Assembly: GCA_021820025.1 (NCBI GenBank) | Contig: JAKAEF010000027.1 | Span: forward strand, 1 to 10,010 | Direction of reading: 5' to 3' | From: a bacterium | Lineage (GTDB): Bacteria > Patescibacteriota > Microgenomatia > Levybacterales > UBA12049 | Length of the DNA stretch: 10,010 nt | In this document: piece by piece, positions 1 to 5,798 of the stretch | How the letters are laid out: each line of letters opens with the position of its first letter | Position numbering within the stretch: position 1 is the stretch's first letter | The notes under the pieces: model-generated | Database searches by the model: none | What the model was told of the DNA's origin: nothing | Seen by the model: the letters and a program-made list of their open reading frames with translations, nothing else | Made by a program: the position numbers and the translations under genes

Positions 1-424
1 TCTTTGGAATAGGTAATGGTTGAGGTTTTGGCATAGCAGGAGGTGTCATAGCAGGTGTGGTGGGGTGCGTAATTGGTGGTTGTGGCATAACAGGTGCAGC
101 TTGGACAGGTTTTTGAGCTAAAGGTGGTTGAATAGGTGTACCAGGCAGATGCGGGGCTGTAGGTATGGCTGCTGTTGATTGAATAGGCTTGAACGTAGAC
201 GGGACAGAAGAAGGTATAGTCGGCTTTATATTTTGCATTTGAAGATTTGGCAAAGAAGGTGGAGTAGGTTTCATGACTGGTGTTGGAGCTGGTTGTGGTG
301 GAGTTGGTATTGTTAAATGTACAGGTGCGGTTGGAGATTGTCCAGCCGGAGCGGTTGGTGTTCCCATAACTCTATCGAAAGCCTCTTGTAATTTTGGGTC
401 TAATTTTGTTGTTTTTGGATCCAT
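1..424 (-). CDS. Proline-rich protein of unknown function, N-terminal part (runs off left edge)
   Basis: The reverse strand is open from an ATG at 424-422 to the window edge, giving 141 codons with no stop. The first 20 or so residues (MDPKTTKLDPKLQEAFDRVM) form a charged, probably helical head. The rest is a low-complexity tract built from Pro, Thr, Ala, Gln, Met and Val; I count about 40 prolines in 141 residues. There is no signal peptide or membrane segment in the visible part, so this portion is probably cytoplasmic and disordered. A convincing promoter lies just upstream, and the start has a weak AAGAG purine stretch 7 nt before it. The gene is divergent from the MYG1-like gene. Proline-rich linkers in small-genome bacteria often precede a membrane anchor or folded domain, but that part is outside the window, so this is inference. 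I do not recognise the family. The higher local GC comes from the proline codons and is not by itself a sign of transfer. Confidence 0.75.
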   Translation of the reverse strand, partial: MDPKTTKLDPKLQEAFDRVMGTPTAPAGQSPTAPVHLTIPTPPQPAPTPVMKPTPPSLPNLQMQNIKPTIPSSVPSTFKPIQSTAAIPTAPHLPGTPIQPPLAQKPVQAAPVMPQPPITHPTTPAMTPPAMPKPQPLPIPK

Positions 425-440
425 AAATTGCTCTTATTCT

Positions 441-469
441 ATAGTGTTTTATTTTTCACAATTTGTCAA
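441..469 (-). promoter_or_regulatory. Promoter of the proline-rich gene
   Basis: On the minus strand a perfect -35 TTGACA (469-464) is followed after exactly 17 bp by CACTAT (446-441) as the -10. The expected transcription start is near 434, about 10 nt before the ATG. An overlapping TATAGA would need a 20-bp spacer and fits less well. The site is read from consensus only. Confidence 0.6.
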
Positions 470-509
470 GCTTTTTTACGTTCTGCTTTTTTTTATAGCC
501 CAAAAAAGG

Positions 510-515
510 TATACT
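510..515 (+). promoter_or_regulatory. -10 element before the MYG1-like gene
   Basis: TATACT matches the -10 consensus at five of six positions and ends 11 nt before the ATG at 527. A start near 522 would leave about 5 nt of leader. There is no good -35; a T-run lies at the right distance. The AAAGGG at 517-522 is too close to the ATG to be a well-placed Shine-Dalgarno sequence. It faces away from the proline-rich gene's promoter, so 425-526 is a compact divergent control region. Confidence 0.4.
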
Positions 516-526
516 TAAAGGGTATT

Positions 527-1420
527 ATGAAAATAATTGTTACACATTCCTCTCCAGATTGGGATGCAATTTCATCAGCGTGGTTTATAAAACGCTACTT
601 ACCGGGATGGGAAAATGCAGAGGTGCAATTTGTTCCGGCAGGCCAAAGAATTGCTCCTTTTAAAGGAGATAGTGCTATAGAAAAAATTGGAGACAATGAT
701 GTAATTCATGTAGATACCGGAATGGGACCATTAGATCATCATCAAACATCAGACAAACACACATCTGCTGCATCTTTGTCTTGGGAATATGTACAACAAA
801 GAAACCAAGAATTTGTAAATCCAATTTCTGAAAAAATAAAAGATAGAATAGAAGCCATAACCAGAATGGTAAATATTTTAGTAGATATAGATCATTTTGG
901 AGAAGTTTTTTGGGAAAATCCGGCTGCAGACTATCATGAATTTTCTTTGCTGGGAGTTTTAGAAGGATTAAAAGTTGCAAGACCAAATCAAGATAGCTTT
1001 TATGTAAATTTTGGATTTGAATGCCTAGATGCACTATTGCATGATTTTGAAAACAGAGTTTGGGCAGAAAATGAAATTAAAAAAGGACTAGAATTTACTA
1101 CTTCTTTTGGCAAAGCTATTGCCTTTGAAACAATGAATGATACTGTTATAAAACTTTCACAAAAAATGGGATATGTTTTGGTTGTGAGAAAAGATCCACG
1201 AAAAGGGTATGTCAGAATTAAAGCCAGACCGCAAACAGAAACAGAGAAGGGGATAGACTTAACACTTGTTTATGAACAATTATCAAAAATGGATCCACAT
1301 GCAACATGGTTTTTACATGTTTCTAAAAAAATGCTCTTGAATGGCACACCTAAAAATCCTAAAATGATTCCAACAACGTTAACACTTAAACAAATTGTTG
1401 ATGTTGTTAAAACTCTATGA
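527..1420 (+). CDS. MYG1/DHH-like putative metal-dependent phosphoesterase
   Basis: This is a 297-residue protein from ATG 527 (MKIIVTHSSPDWDAI). The frame is open further upstream to 428, but that would translate through the divergent promoter region and add a hydrophobic, non-homologous leader, so 527 is preferred. The N-terminal motif THSSPDWDAISSAW (H7, D11, D13) resembles the HxxPDxDA motif of DHH phosphoesterases. VDTGMGPLDHHQ (D63, DHHQ 70-73) resembles the corresponding MYG1 (UPF0160) segment, and DIDHF (120-124) could supply another metal-ligand cluster. The C-terminal part has a strand-rich segment (VLVVRKDPRKGYVRIKA) and a conserved-looking KKMLLNGTPKNP stretch near residues 271-282. 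MYG1 relatives act as exonucleases on RNA and DHH proteins cleave phosphodiesters or pyrophosphate; the substrate here is unknown. The stop overlaps the next start as ATGA, so it is translationally coupled to the HIT gene. Superfamily placement is likely; the exact family is uncertain. Confidence 0.7.
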   Translation: MKIIVTHSSPDWDAISSAWFIKRYLPGWENAEVQFVPAGQRIAPFKGDSAIEKIGDNDVIHVDTGMGPLDHHQTSDKHTSAASLSWEYVQQRNQEFVNPISEKIKDRIEAITRMVNILVDIDHFGEVFWENPAADYHEFSLLGVLEGLKVARPNQDSFYVNFGFECLDALLHDFENRVWAENEIKKGLEFTTSFGKAIAFETMNDTVIKLSQKMGYVLVVRKDPRKGYVRIKARPQTETEKGIDLTLVYEQLSKMDPHATWFLHVSKKMLLNGTPKNPKMIPTTLTLKQIVDVVKTL

Positions 1421-1746
1421 ACAACTGTATTTTCTGCAAAATTAGAGATAAACAAATTCCAAAAGAATTTACCTATGAAGACGAAGATATAATGGTTTTT
1501 CCAGATATTAAACCTATTAAACCGGTTCATTTACTCATTATTCCAAAAGAGCATATTCCGGATTTTACAGCATTGGCAAATGATGCATTACTGGGAAAAA
1601 TAAGAAAAGTTATTCAAGATATGGTTAGAAAGCAACAAATAGAAAATTCCGGTTATAGAATTGTTATTAATGCCGGGGGAGCGCAGGCAATAGATCATCT
1701 TCATTTCCACTTAACAGGCCCTTGGGGCAAAGCCGCAGAACTTTAA
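1417..1746 (+). CDS. HIT (histidine triad) family protein, HINT-like
   Basis: This 109-residue protein is about the usual length for bacterial HINT proteins. It carries the histidine triad H94-L-H96-F-H98-L-T, where the middle histidine is the expected nucleophile, preceded by the conserved GYRIVINAGGAQAIDH segment. The N-terminal CIFCKI (C4, C7) and the histidine at 46 fit the zinc-binding Cys/His pattern of many bacterial HIT proteins. PVHLLIIPKEHI is the family's central strand. HINT enzymes hydrolyse purine nucleoside phosphoramidates and aminoacyl-adenylates in the cytoplasm. The tail (GPWGKAAEL) is short and differs from the GGRxM ending of typical HINTs. The start overlaps the upstream stop by 4 bp and has no Shine-Dalgarno sequence, so it probably depends on coupling to the MYG1-like gene. 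Confidence 0.92.
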   Translation: MNNCIFCKIRDKQIPKEFTYEDEDIMVFPDIKPIKPVHLLIIPKEHIPDFTALANDALLGKIRKVIQDMVRKQQIENSGYRIVINAGGAQAIDHLHFHLTGPWGKAAEL

Positions 1747-1766
1747 TAATTCATAGGTCTTATAGT

Positions 1767-1795
1767 TTGAAAATACTGTTTTTTTGTGCTAAACT
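1767..1795 (+). promoter_or_regulatory. Promoter of the FAD oxidoreductase gene
   Basis: TTGAAA (1767-1772), a 17-bp spacer, and TAAACT (1790-1795) with an upstream TG (1787-1788) make an extended -10 promoter. The predicted start near 1802 leaves about 11 nt of leader before ATG 1813 and argues against a GTG start at 1786, which lies inside the promoter. Confidence 0.55.
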
Positions 1796-1812
1796 CACCA
1801 AGCAATTTACTT

Positions 1813-3180
1813 ATGGTTGCAATAGAAGTCCAAGCAAGAGAACCTGTCCGAAGAACAGAGGCTGAACCTCAATATGATTATGATGTGGTAGTGGTTGGAA
1901 ATGGCATTGCAGGAGCAGCAGCAGCAAAAAGGCTTGGAGAAAGAGGATTACGAGTTGCAATTGTTGATCCAAGACCCTCTATTCCAGAAAAGTCACTTTT
2001 TATAAATGCAGAGCAGTTAGAAAGTACACCAGGTTTGTTAGAATCTCTTTCTGCTCAAGGGTCATTAATATCTGTTCCAAATTTTAGATTAATAAATATT
2101 GATGATAATTCAAAAAGTGCGACTATTGACCCAACAGAAGAAAGTGCTCGAACATATGGAGTATATCACCGACCTCTGGTAACCTTTTTTAGAGCAGGTT
2201 TTGATCCTGAGTATGTTACTCAAATGCAAGCTCGAGTGGTCGCATCTAAAGAGACCCAAGATCATATAGATTTACAAATTAGAGATGGAGAACAAATAAA
2301 AACAATTTCTGCCAAATATGTTGTAGATGCAACAGGAAGTTACAGTTCTTTTAGCAGGAAACATCTTATTGAAGGACAAAAAGAGGCATTACTAAATGAT
2401 GATCCGTTAGTTTTATGGGTAAGAGGATTTAGAGTAAAAGGAAAATTTGAACCTGGAGCACTCCTTGATCCCATTGGAAAAGATATAGGACTTGCATGGA
2501 TTCTCCCATATTCAGAAACAGAAGCAGATATTGTTTCTTCAGATCTCTGCAGAATTTCAGAACTTAATCCACAAAGACAGCAAGAAATGGTAGAAAATCT
2601 AAAAAGAATTTGTGTTGAAAGAGGAATTTGTACTATTGAAGAAATTACTGCACCAATTGTTGGTTTTATTCGAGCTGAACCAATTCCTGCATCTGCTGCA
2701 AAAAGAACAAAGAGAGTGTTTGTAATCGGAGATGCAGCAGGTATGGGTTCTCCTTTAGTCAATGAAGTAATTCCCGCTGCGATTAAATGGGGAACTGAGG
2801 TTGGAGATGCTATTGCAGATGGAGTTGCCCCAAGGCAATTTTTTAGAAGATGGAGAAAGCGAGAACAAATGTTCCCATATGATACAGAGTTAGGAATGGT
2901 TAGAAGAAGATTAAGACATAGAGCACGTGGAGAATACGGCAGTAATGCACCAATTTATCAAACGATTATTGACTATTTGCCCCCAGTCGCCCAGCAGGAA
3001 ATGCTTACAACGAGAAGAATTTCTCCTCAGTATTTGCCTTATTTATTAAATGCAGCTATACATAATCCGCAATTTATTCCTAATATTGCTGAAATGGGAA
3101 TAGATCTAGCCTTAGTAAAGGCACAAAGAATTGTTCCTCCACGTCTGCGAAGACATAATGTATTGCATCCTCAAGGATAA
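1813..3180 (+). CDS. FAD-dependent oxidoreductase, geranylgeranyl reductase-like
   Basis: From ATG 1813 the protein has 455 residues. A GTG at 1786 in the same frame would add nine residues but sits in the promoter. After a 22-residue hydrophilic leader comes the Rossmann FAD-binding motif DVVVVGNGIAGAAAAKRL (GxGxxG at 29-34), with the ribose-binding acidic residue D52 after the second strand. A second nucleotide motif, VVDATGS (D172), and the flavin-binding VFVIGDAAGMGSP (GD at about 306-307) complete the pattern of the GR2/p-hydroxybenzoate hydroxylase fold, which includes geranylgeranyl reductases, lycopene cyclases and flavin monooxygenases. The C-terminal 120 residues are Arg-rich and contain no obvious membrane segment. 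Family relatives reduce prenyl chains of lipids or quinones, or hydroxylate aromatic compounds; the substrate here cannot be decided. It is a single-gene unit with its own promoter, between the HIT gene and rpsU. FAD binding is near certain, the reductase label is tentative. Confidence 0.82.
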   Translation: MVAIEVQAREPVRRTEAEPQYDYDVVVVGNGIAGAAAAKRLGERGLRVAIVDPRPSIPEKSLFINAEQLESTPGLLESLSAQGSLISVPNFRLINIDDNSKSATIDPTEESARTYGVYHRPLVTFFRAGFDPEYVTQMQARVVASKETQDHIDLQIRDGEQIKTISAKYVVDATGSYSSFSRKHLIEGQKEALLNDDPLVLWVRGFRVKGKFEPGALLDPIGKDIGLAWILPYSETEADIVSSDLCRISELNPQRQQEMVENLKRICVERGICTIEEITAPIVGFIRAEPIPASAAKRTKRVFVIGDAAGMGSPLVNEVIPAAIKWGTEVGDAIADGVAPRQFFRRWRKREQMFPYDTELGMVRRRLRHRARGEYGSNAPIYQTIIDYLPPVAQQEMLTTRRISPQYLPYLLNAAIHNPQFIPNIAEMGIDLALVKAQRIVPPRLRRHNVLHPQG

Positions 3181-3237
3181 CAGGTCTATTCATGGGCAGC
3201 TGTTGAAAAATTAGCTTCAGATGCCCTACAAAACCTG
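3181..3237 (+). other. Nested inverted repeat in the 3' region of the FAD gene
   Basis: The 154-bp gap between the FAD gene and rpsU holds a possible RNA hairpin. GGGCA (3194-3198) pairs with TGCCC (3222-3226), and after one G-A mismatch CTG (3200-3202) pairs with CAG (3218-3220), around a 15-nt AT-rich loop. An outer CAGGT (3181-3185, just after the stop) can pair with ACCTG (3233-3237). No T-run follows, so it does not look like a Rho-independent terminator. It might stabilise the 3' end of the mRNA or be chance. Confidence 0.3.
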
Positions 3238-3274
3238 CAAAACCAGTAGATTAGTACGTTACAAGACATTTTTG

Positions 3275-3283
3275 TGCTATAAT
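3275..3283 (+). promoter_or_regulatory. Extended -10 promoter of rpsU-ybeY
   Basis: TGCTATAAT is a perfect extended -10 (TG, one base, consensus TATAAT at 3278-3283). No good -35 is seen at 17 bp, which is typical when the TG extension is present. The predicted start near 3290 gives a leader of about 45 nt, the longest predicted in the window. Confidence 0.6.
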
Positions 3284-3314
3284 TATAGGCACATATTATT
3301 CAAATTAATAATTT

Positions 3315-3325
3315 GGAAGGGGGTG
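3315..3325 (+). promoter_or_regulatory. Strong Shine-Dalgarno sequence of rpsU
   Basis: GGAAGGGGGTG ends 9 nt before ATG 3335 and decides that start over the upstream in-frame ATG at 3221. It is one of only two strong ribosome-binding sites in the window. Confidence 0.8.
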
Positions 3326-3334
3326 TTTTTTAAT

Positions 3335-3520
3335 ATGGTAAAAGTAAAAAAGATGCCAGGAGATAGTGACGATTCAGTTATTAAAAAATTTATGCGAAAA
3401 GTCTTAGCTGACGGTGTAGTTTTGGAAGCAAAACGACGCCAATTCTATTTAAAACCTTCTGCTGCTCGCAAACAAAAGCAGAAAGATAGACAAATGGCCA
3501 GAGCTCAAGCTCGATGGTAA
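3335..3520 (+). CDS. rpsU: 30S ribosomal protein S21
   Basis: This 61-residue, strongly basic protein begins MVKVKKMPGDSDDSVIKKF. S21 features are visible: the SVIKKFMRKV helix, the VLEAKRRQFYLKPSAARK segment and a Lys/Arg-rich tail. S21 sits on the 30S platform near the 3' end of 16S rRNA and the anti-Shine-Dalgarno region, and helps initiation on structured or SD-containing mRNAs. The frame is open upstream to 3221, but those 38 codons overlap the promoter and do not resemble S21. It has its own extended -10 promoter and a strong Shine-Dalgarno site. The stop lies 3 bp before ybeY, so the two genes are almost certainly co-transcribed. The length is slightly shorter than the 71 residues of the E. 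coli protein and is common in bacteria. Confidence 0.93.
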   Translation: MVKVKKMPGDSDDSVIKKFMRKVLADGVVLEAKRRQFYLKPSAARKQKQKDRQMARAQARW

Positions 3521-3523
3521 TCT

Positions 3524-3931
3524 ATGACTGATTCCCTTTATAAAAATAATCCTGTTTCTATTCTGCTTTATGTAGAAAGCAGATATAAAGTTAATAGAAA
3601 AAGAATCCGAAAAATTGTTTCTCAGACCTTAAATGCGCAAAACATTCAAGGGCCTGTTGAAGTTTCTATTGCTTTTGTGGGAGATAGAAAAATGCGGGAT
3701 CTTTCAAAAAAATATAAAGGTGAGGACAAAACCAGAAATATTTTATCATTTCCACTTCATGAAGGAGAAAAAATAGTTTTGCCAACAGATAAATTGCGAC
3801 TTGGTGACATTGTAATTTCGTATCCTGTTTTAATTAAAGAATCAGCAAAAGAAGATATGTTAGTTGATGATAGAGTAGACATGTTGGTAGAACACGGGTT
3901 ATTGCATTTACTGGGACTGCATCATGAGTAA
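3524..3931 (+). CDS. ybeY: Endoribonuclease YbeY (16S rRNA maturation)
   Basis: This 135-residue protein carries the UPF0054 signature HGLLHLLGLHH, with zinc-binding histidines H124, H128 and H134, and the upstream family segments KTRNILSFP (69-77) and LGDIVIS (93-99). YbeY is a single-strand-specific metallo-endoribonuclease acting in 16S rRNA 3' maturation and 70S quality control. Two features differ from the E. coli protein: the Asp that usually precedes the third histidine is His here, and the chain ends one residue after the zinc motif, so the usual C-terminal helix (15 or more residues) is missing. The metal ligands are complete, so activity is expected. The start, 3 bp after the rpsU stop, lacks a Shine-Dalgarno sequence, which points to re-initiation by ribosomes leaving rpsU. 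The pairing with S21 fits a shared role on the 30S platform. Confidence 0.9.
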   Translation: MTDSLYKNNPVSILLYVESRYKVNRKRIRKIVSQTLNAQNIQGPVEVSIAFVGDRKMRDLSKKYKGEDKTRNILSFPLHEGEKIVLPTDKLRLGDIVISYPVLIKESAKEDMLVDDRVDMLVEHGLLHLLGLHHE

Positions 3932-3964
3932 ATGAAATACCTCTTGTAATTCTTCGTCTTTCAG

Positions 3965-3970
3965 TATACA
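3965..3970 (+). promoter_or_regulatory. Candidate -10 of dnaX
   Basis: TATACA is the best -10 match in the 56-bp ybeY-dnaX gap and ends 17 nt before the ATG. A TTGTAA at 3944-3949 is spaced 15 bp away, which is short. An alternative TACTAA at 3978-3983 would give a leaderless transcript. The choice is unresolved. Confidence 0.3.
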
Positions 3971-3987
3971 TTTTTAGTACTAAAATT

Positions 3988-5451
3988 ATGGTTTTTTACA
4001 GAAAATATAGACCGCAAACAATTAGTGAATTAGATAGCAGCAATGTACGTGAAACTCTTTTTGCGGTACTAAAAGGAGAAAATATTCCTCATGCTTTTTT
4101 ATTTACCGGACCAAAAGGTCTTGGTAAAACATCAACTGCAAGAATTGTTGCAAAAGCTGTTAATTGTTTACATCCTAAAAATGGTGAGCCATGTAATGTA
4201 TGTGAACAATGTGTTTCTATAACCAACGGGTCAAATATAGATATTTTAGAAATTGATGGAGCAAGTAACAGGGGGATAGATGAAATTCGAGAACTACGTG
4301 AGCGAGTAAAACTTGCGCCCTCAAGTGCGAAGAAAAAAGTTTACATTATTGATGAAGTGCATATGTTAACAACAGAGGCATTTAATGCACTTTTAAAAAC
4401 CATAGAAGAACCACCAGCTCATGTTATGTTTATTTTTTGCACAACAGAGCCGCATAAAGTACCAGAAACAATTTTGTCACGTTGTTTTCATATTTCTTTT
4501 TCTTTGGCAACGACTGCAGAATTAGTACACTCGTTAGAAAGAATCACAAATGGAGAAAAAATTGAAGCAGAAAAAGGAGCATTAGAACTAATTGCTCATT
4601 TAGCAGAGGGGGGATTTAGAGACGCAGCCAAAATTTTAGAAGAAATGGTTTTGCTTTCTAACGGACAAATACTTACTAAAAAATTTGTAGAAGAAAAATT
4701 TCATGTTGCAGGGGTAGAAAAACAAATTCAAGAATTACTAGTACATTTACAAAAAAAACAAACAAAAGAAGCATTAGAGCTTGTAAATCAATTAACCATT
4801 TCTGGAATGGATATAAAATATTTTATGTCGCAATTGTTACAGGAATTGCATACGCAATTATTGCAGACCATTGCAGGAAATACAAAGGAATTTTCAGTTG
4901 GAGAGATTTCCTTATTAATGCAATTATTTTCAGAAAGTTTTGCTCAAATAAAATATGCAGCATTACCGCAATTGCCGTTTGAAATTGCAATTGTTGCGTG
5001 GGGAGAAATAGATAATACACAAGCTGTTGTTTCAAAAATGCCAAAAGTAAGCTCATCTGGTAAACCGACAATGGAGACACTTCTTAAAAAACAGCAAAGT
5101 ATAAAAGTAAAAAGTATTTTATATCCACAAAAAGAAGAAAAACCCGTCACGATTGCAACACCTGCAGTTGACCAACCCGATATAATTTCACGACCAACAG
5201 ATGAAAATGTTGCTCTTATGGAAAATTTAATTTATAAAATGAAAACGCATAACTCATCAGTTGCAGGAGTACTACGCAGTTGCAAAGTACAAAAAGTAAC
5301 CGATACACAAATTGTGTTGGAAGCGGCGTATGCTTTTCATAAAGAGCGTTTGGAAGATGCAAAAACTTGTGAGATAATAGAAAAAATGGTAAAAGAAATT
5401 ACAGGAAAACAGCTACAGCTTGTAGCAGTTCTCAGAGGAGGTGAAAAATAA
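3988..5451 (+). CDS. dnaX: DNA polymerase III subunit gamma/tau
   Basis: This 487-residue protein begins MVFYRKYRPQTISEL, the typical DnaX start. The AAA+ clamp-loader ATPase shows Walker A GPKGLGKTS (41-49), a zinc module with C60, C69, C72 and C75, Walker B with DEVH (122-125), sensor-1 FCTTEP (150-155), the trans-acting SRC motif (164-166) and sensor-2 GGFRDA (207-212), where many relatives have GSMRDA. Residues from about 220 to 340 form the collar domain. A variable linker (about 345-405) leads to a C-terminal domain (about 407-487) like that of tau proteins, which contacts the polymerase. DnaX loads the beta clamp and organises the replisome. It is shorter than E. coli tau (643 residues), mainly through a short linker. 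The stop overlaps the ybaB start by one base (TAATG). No canonical A-AAA-AAG frameshift signal with a following hairpin was recognised; an A8 run is at 4751-4758. Confidence 0.95.
   Translation: MVFYRKYRPQTISELDSSNVRETLFAVLKGENIPHAFLFTGPKGLGKTSTARIVAKAVNCLHPKNGEPCNVCEQCVSITNGSNIDILEIDGASNRGIDEIRELRERVKLAPSSAKKKVYIIDEVHMLTTEAFNALLKTIEEPPAHVMFIFCTTEPHKVPETILSRCFHISFSLATTAELVHSLERITNGEKIEAEKGALELIAHLAEGGFRDAAKILEEMVLLSNGQILTKKFVEEKFHVAGVEKQIQELLVHLQKKQTKEALELVNQLTISGMDIKYFMSQLLQELHTQLLQTIAGNTKEFSVGEISLLMQLFSESFAQIKYAALPQLPFEIAIVAWGEIDNTQAVVSKMPKVSSSGKPTMETLLKKQQSIKVKSILYPQKEEKPVTIATPAVDQPDIISRPTDENVALMENLIYKMKTHNSSVAGVLRSCKVQKVTDTQIVLEAAYAFHKERLEDAKTCEIIEKMVKEITGKQLQLVAVLRGGEK
5436..5443 (+). 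promoter_or_regulatory. Strong Shine-Dalgarno sequence of ybaB
   Basis: AGGAGGTG lies inside the last codons of dnaX, 7 nt before ATG 5451. It is a near-perfect match to the anti-Shine-Dalgarno sequence and fits an internal gene of a polycistronic mRNA. Confidence 0.85.
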
Positions 5452-5735
5452 TGTTTAATCCATTACAAGGTTTAGGTGATTTAAAAAAGATGCGAGATCA
5501 GGCAATGGCAATTCAACGCGAGCTTCAAAAAGAAGAAATTACCATAGATAAGCATGGGGTAAGAATTGTTATTACCGGAGATCAAAAAGTCATTAAAATT
5601 GAAGTTAACGGCAAGTCAGATAATGACGTAAAAGATGCTATTAATGAGGCTGTTAAAAAATCTCAAGAAGTAGCTGCTAAAAAACTTCAGCAAATGGGTG
5701 GAGGATTGGGTGGTTTGCTTGGTGGCATGAAATAA
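5451..5735 (+). CDS. ybaB: YbaB/EbfC family nucleoid-associated protein
   Basis: This 94-residue protein matches the family length of about 100 residues. It begins MFNPLQGLGDLKKMRDQAMA, the usual amphipathic first helix, followed by a central three-strand sheet (ITIDKHGVRIVITGDQKVIKIEV in short form, about 30-53), a second long helix (DVKDAINEAVKKSQEVAAKKLQQM) and a Gly-rich tail (GGGLGGLLGGMK). The family forms tweezer-shaped dimers that bind DNA, and it is normally encoded between dnaX and recR, as the dnaX overlap here shows. Translation is coupled to dnaX by a TAATG overlap and driven by a strong Shine-Dalgarno site. recR no longer follows directly: two prs genes come in between. Confidence 0.93.
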   Translation: MFNPLQGLGDLKKMRDQAMAIQRELQKEEITIDKHGVRIVITGDQKVIKIEVNGKSDNDVKDAINEAVKKSQEVAAKKLQQMGGGLGGLLGGMK

Positions 5736-5782
5736 GCCAAATAACCATTTGCCATTACTTCTAATTCCTGATAGAATCGGTG

Positions 5783-5788
5783 TATAAA
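5783..5788 (+). promoter_or_regulatory. -10 element of the first prs gene
   Basis: TATAAA ends 10 nt before ATG 5799, giving a predicted start near 5795 and a leader of about 4 nt. The -35 is weak (TTCTAA at about 5759-5764, 18 bp away). No Shine-Dalgarno sequence is present, in line with a near-leaderless mRNA. Confidence 0.4.
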
Positions 5789-5798
5789 TCATAAACTT

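Noticed and set aside
1..424. Tandem repeat or CRISPR-like array
   Set aside because: Similar GGTG/GGTTG words recur, but they are irregular and explained by proline-rich coding; no fixed repeat and spacer length.
273..518. Plus-strand Gly/Val-rich open frame opposite the proline-rich gene
   Set aside because: It is the antisense image of proline codons (CCA/CCT read as TGG/AGG/GGT frames), runs through the divergent promoter region and has no ribosome-binding site.
428..526. Upstream extension of the MYG1-like gene
   Set aside because: It would cover the opposite promoter and the gene's own -10; residues before MKIIVTHSS do not look like any phosphoesterase N-terminus.
1786..1812. GTG start for the FAD oxidoreductase
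   Set aside because: The GTG is part of the extended -10 element, so a transcript from this promoter would not contain it.
3221..3334. N-terminal extension of S21
   Set aside because: It overlaps the extended -10 promoter, and the strong Shine-Dalgarno site points to ATG 3335, which gives a normal S21.
5736..5798. Terminator between ybaB and the first prs
   Set aside because: Only a weak CAAAT/ATTTG stem of 5 bp (about 5738-5751) with no T-run is present.
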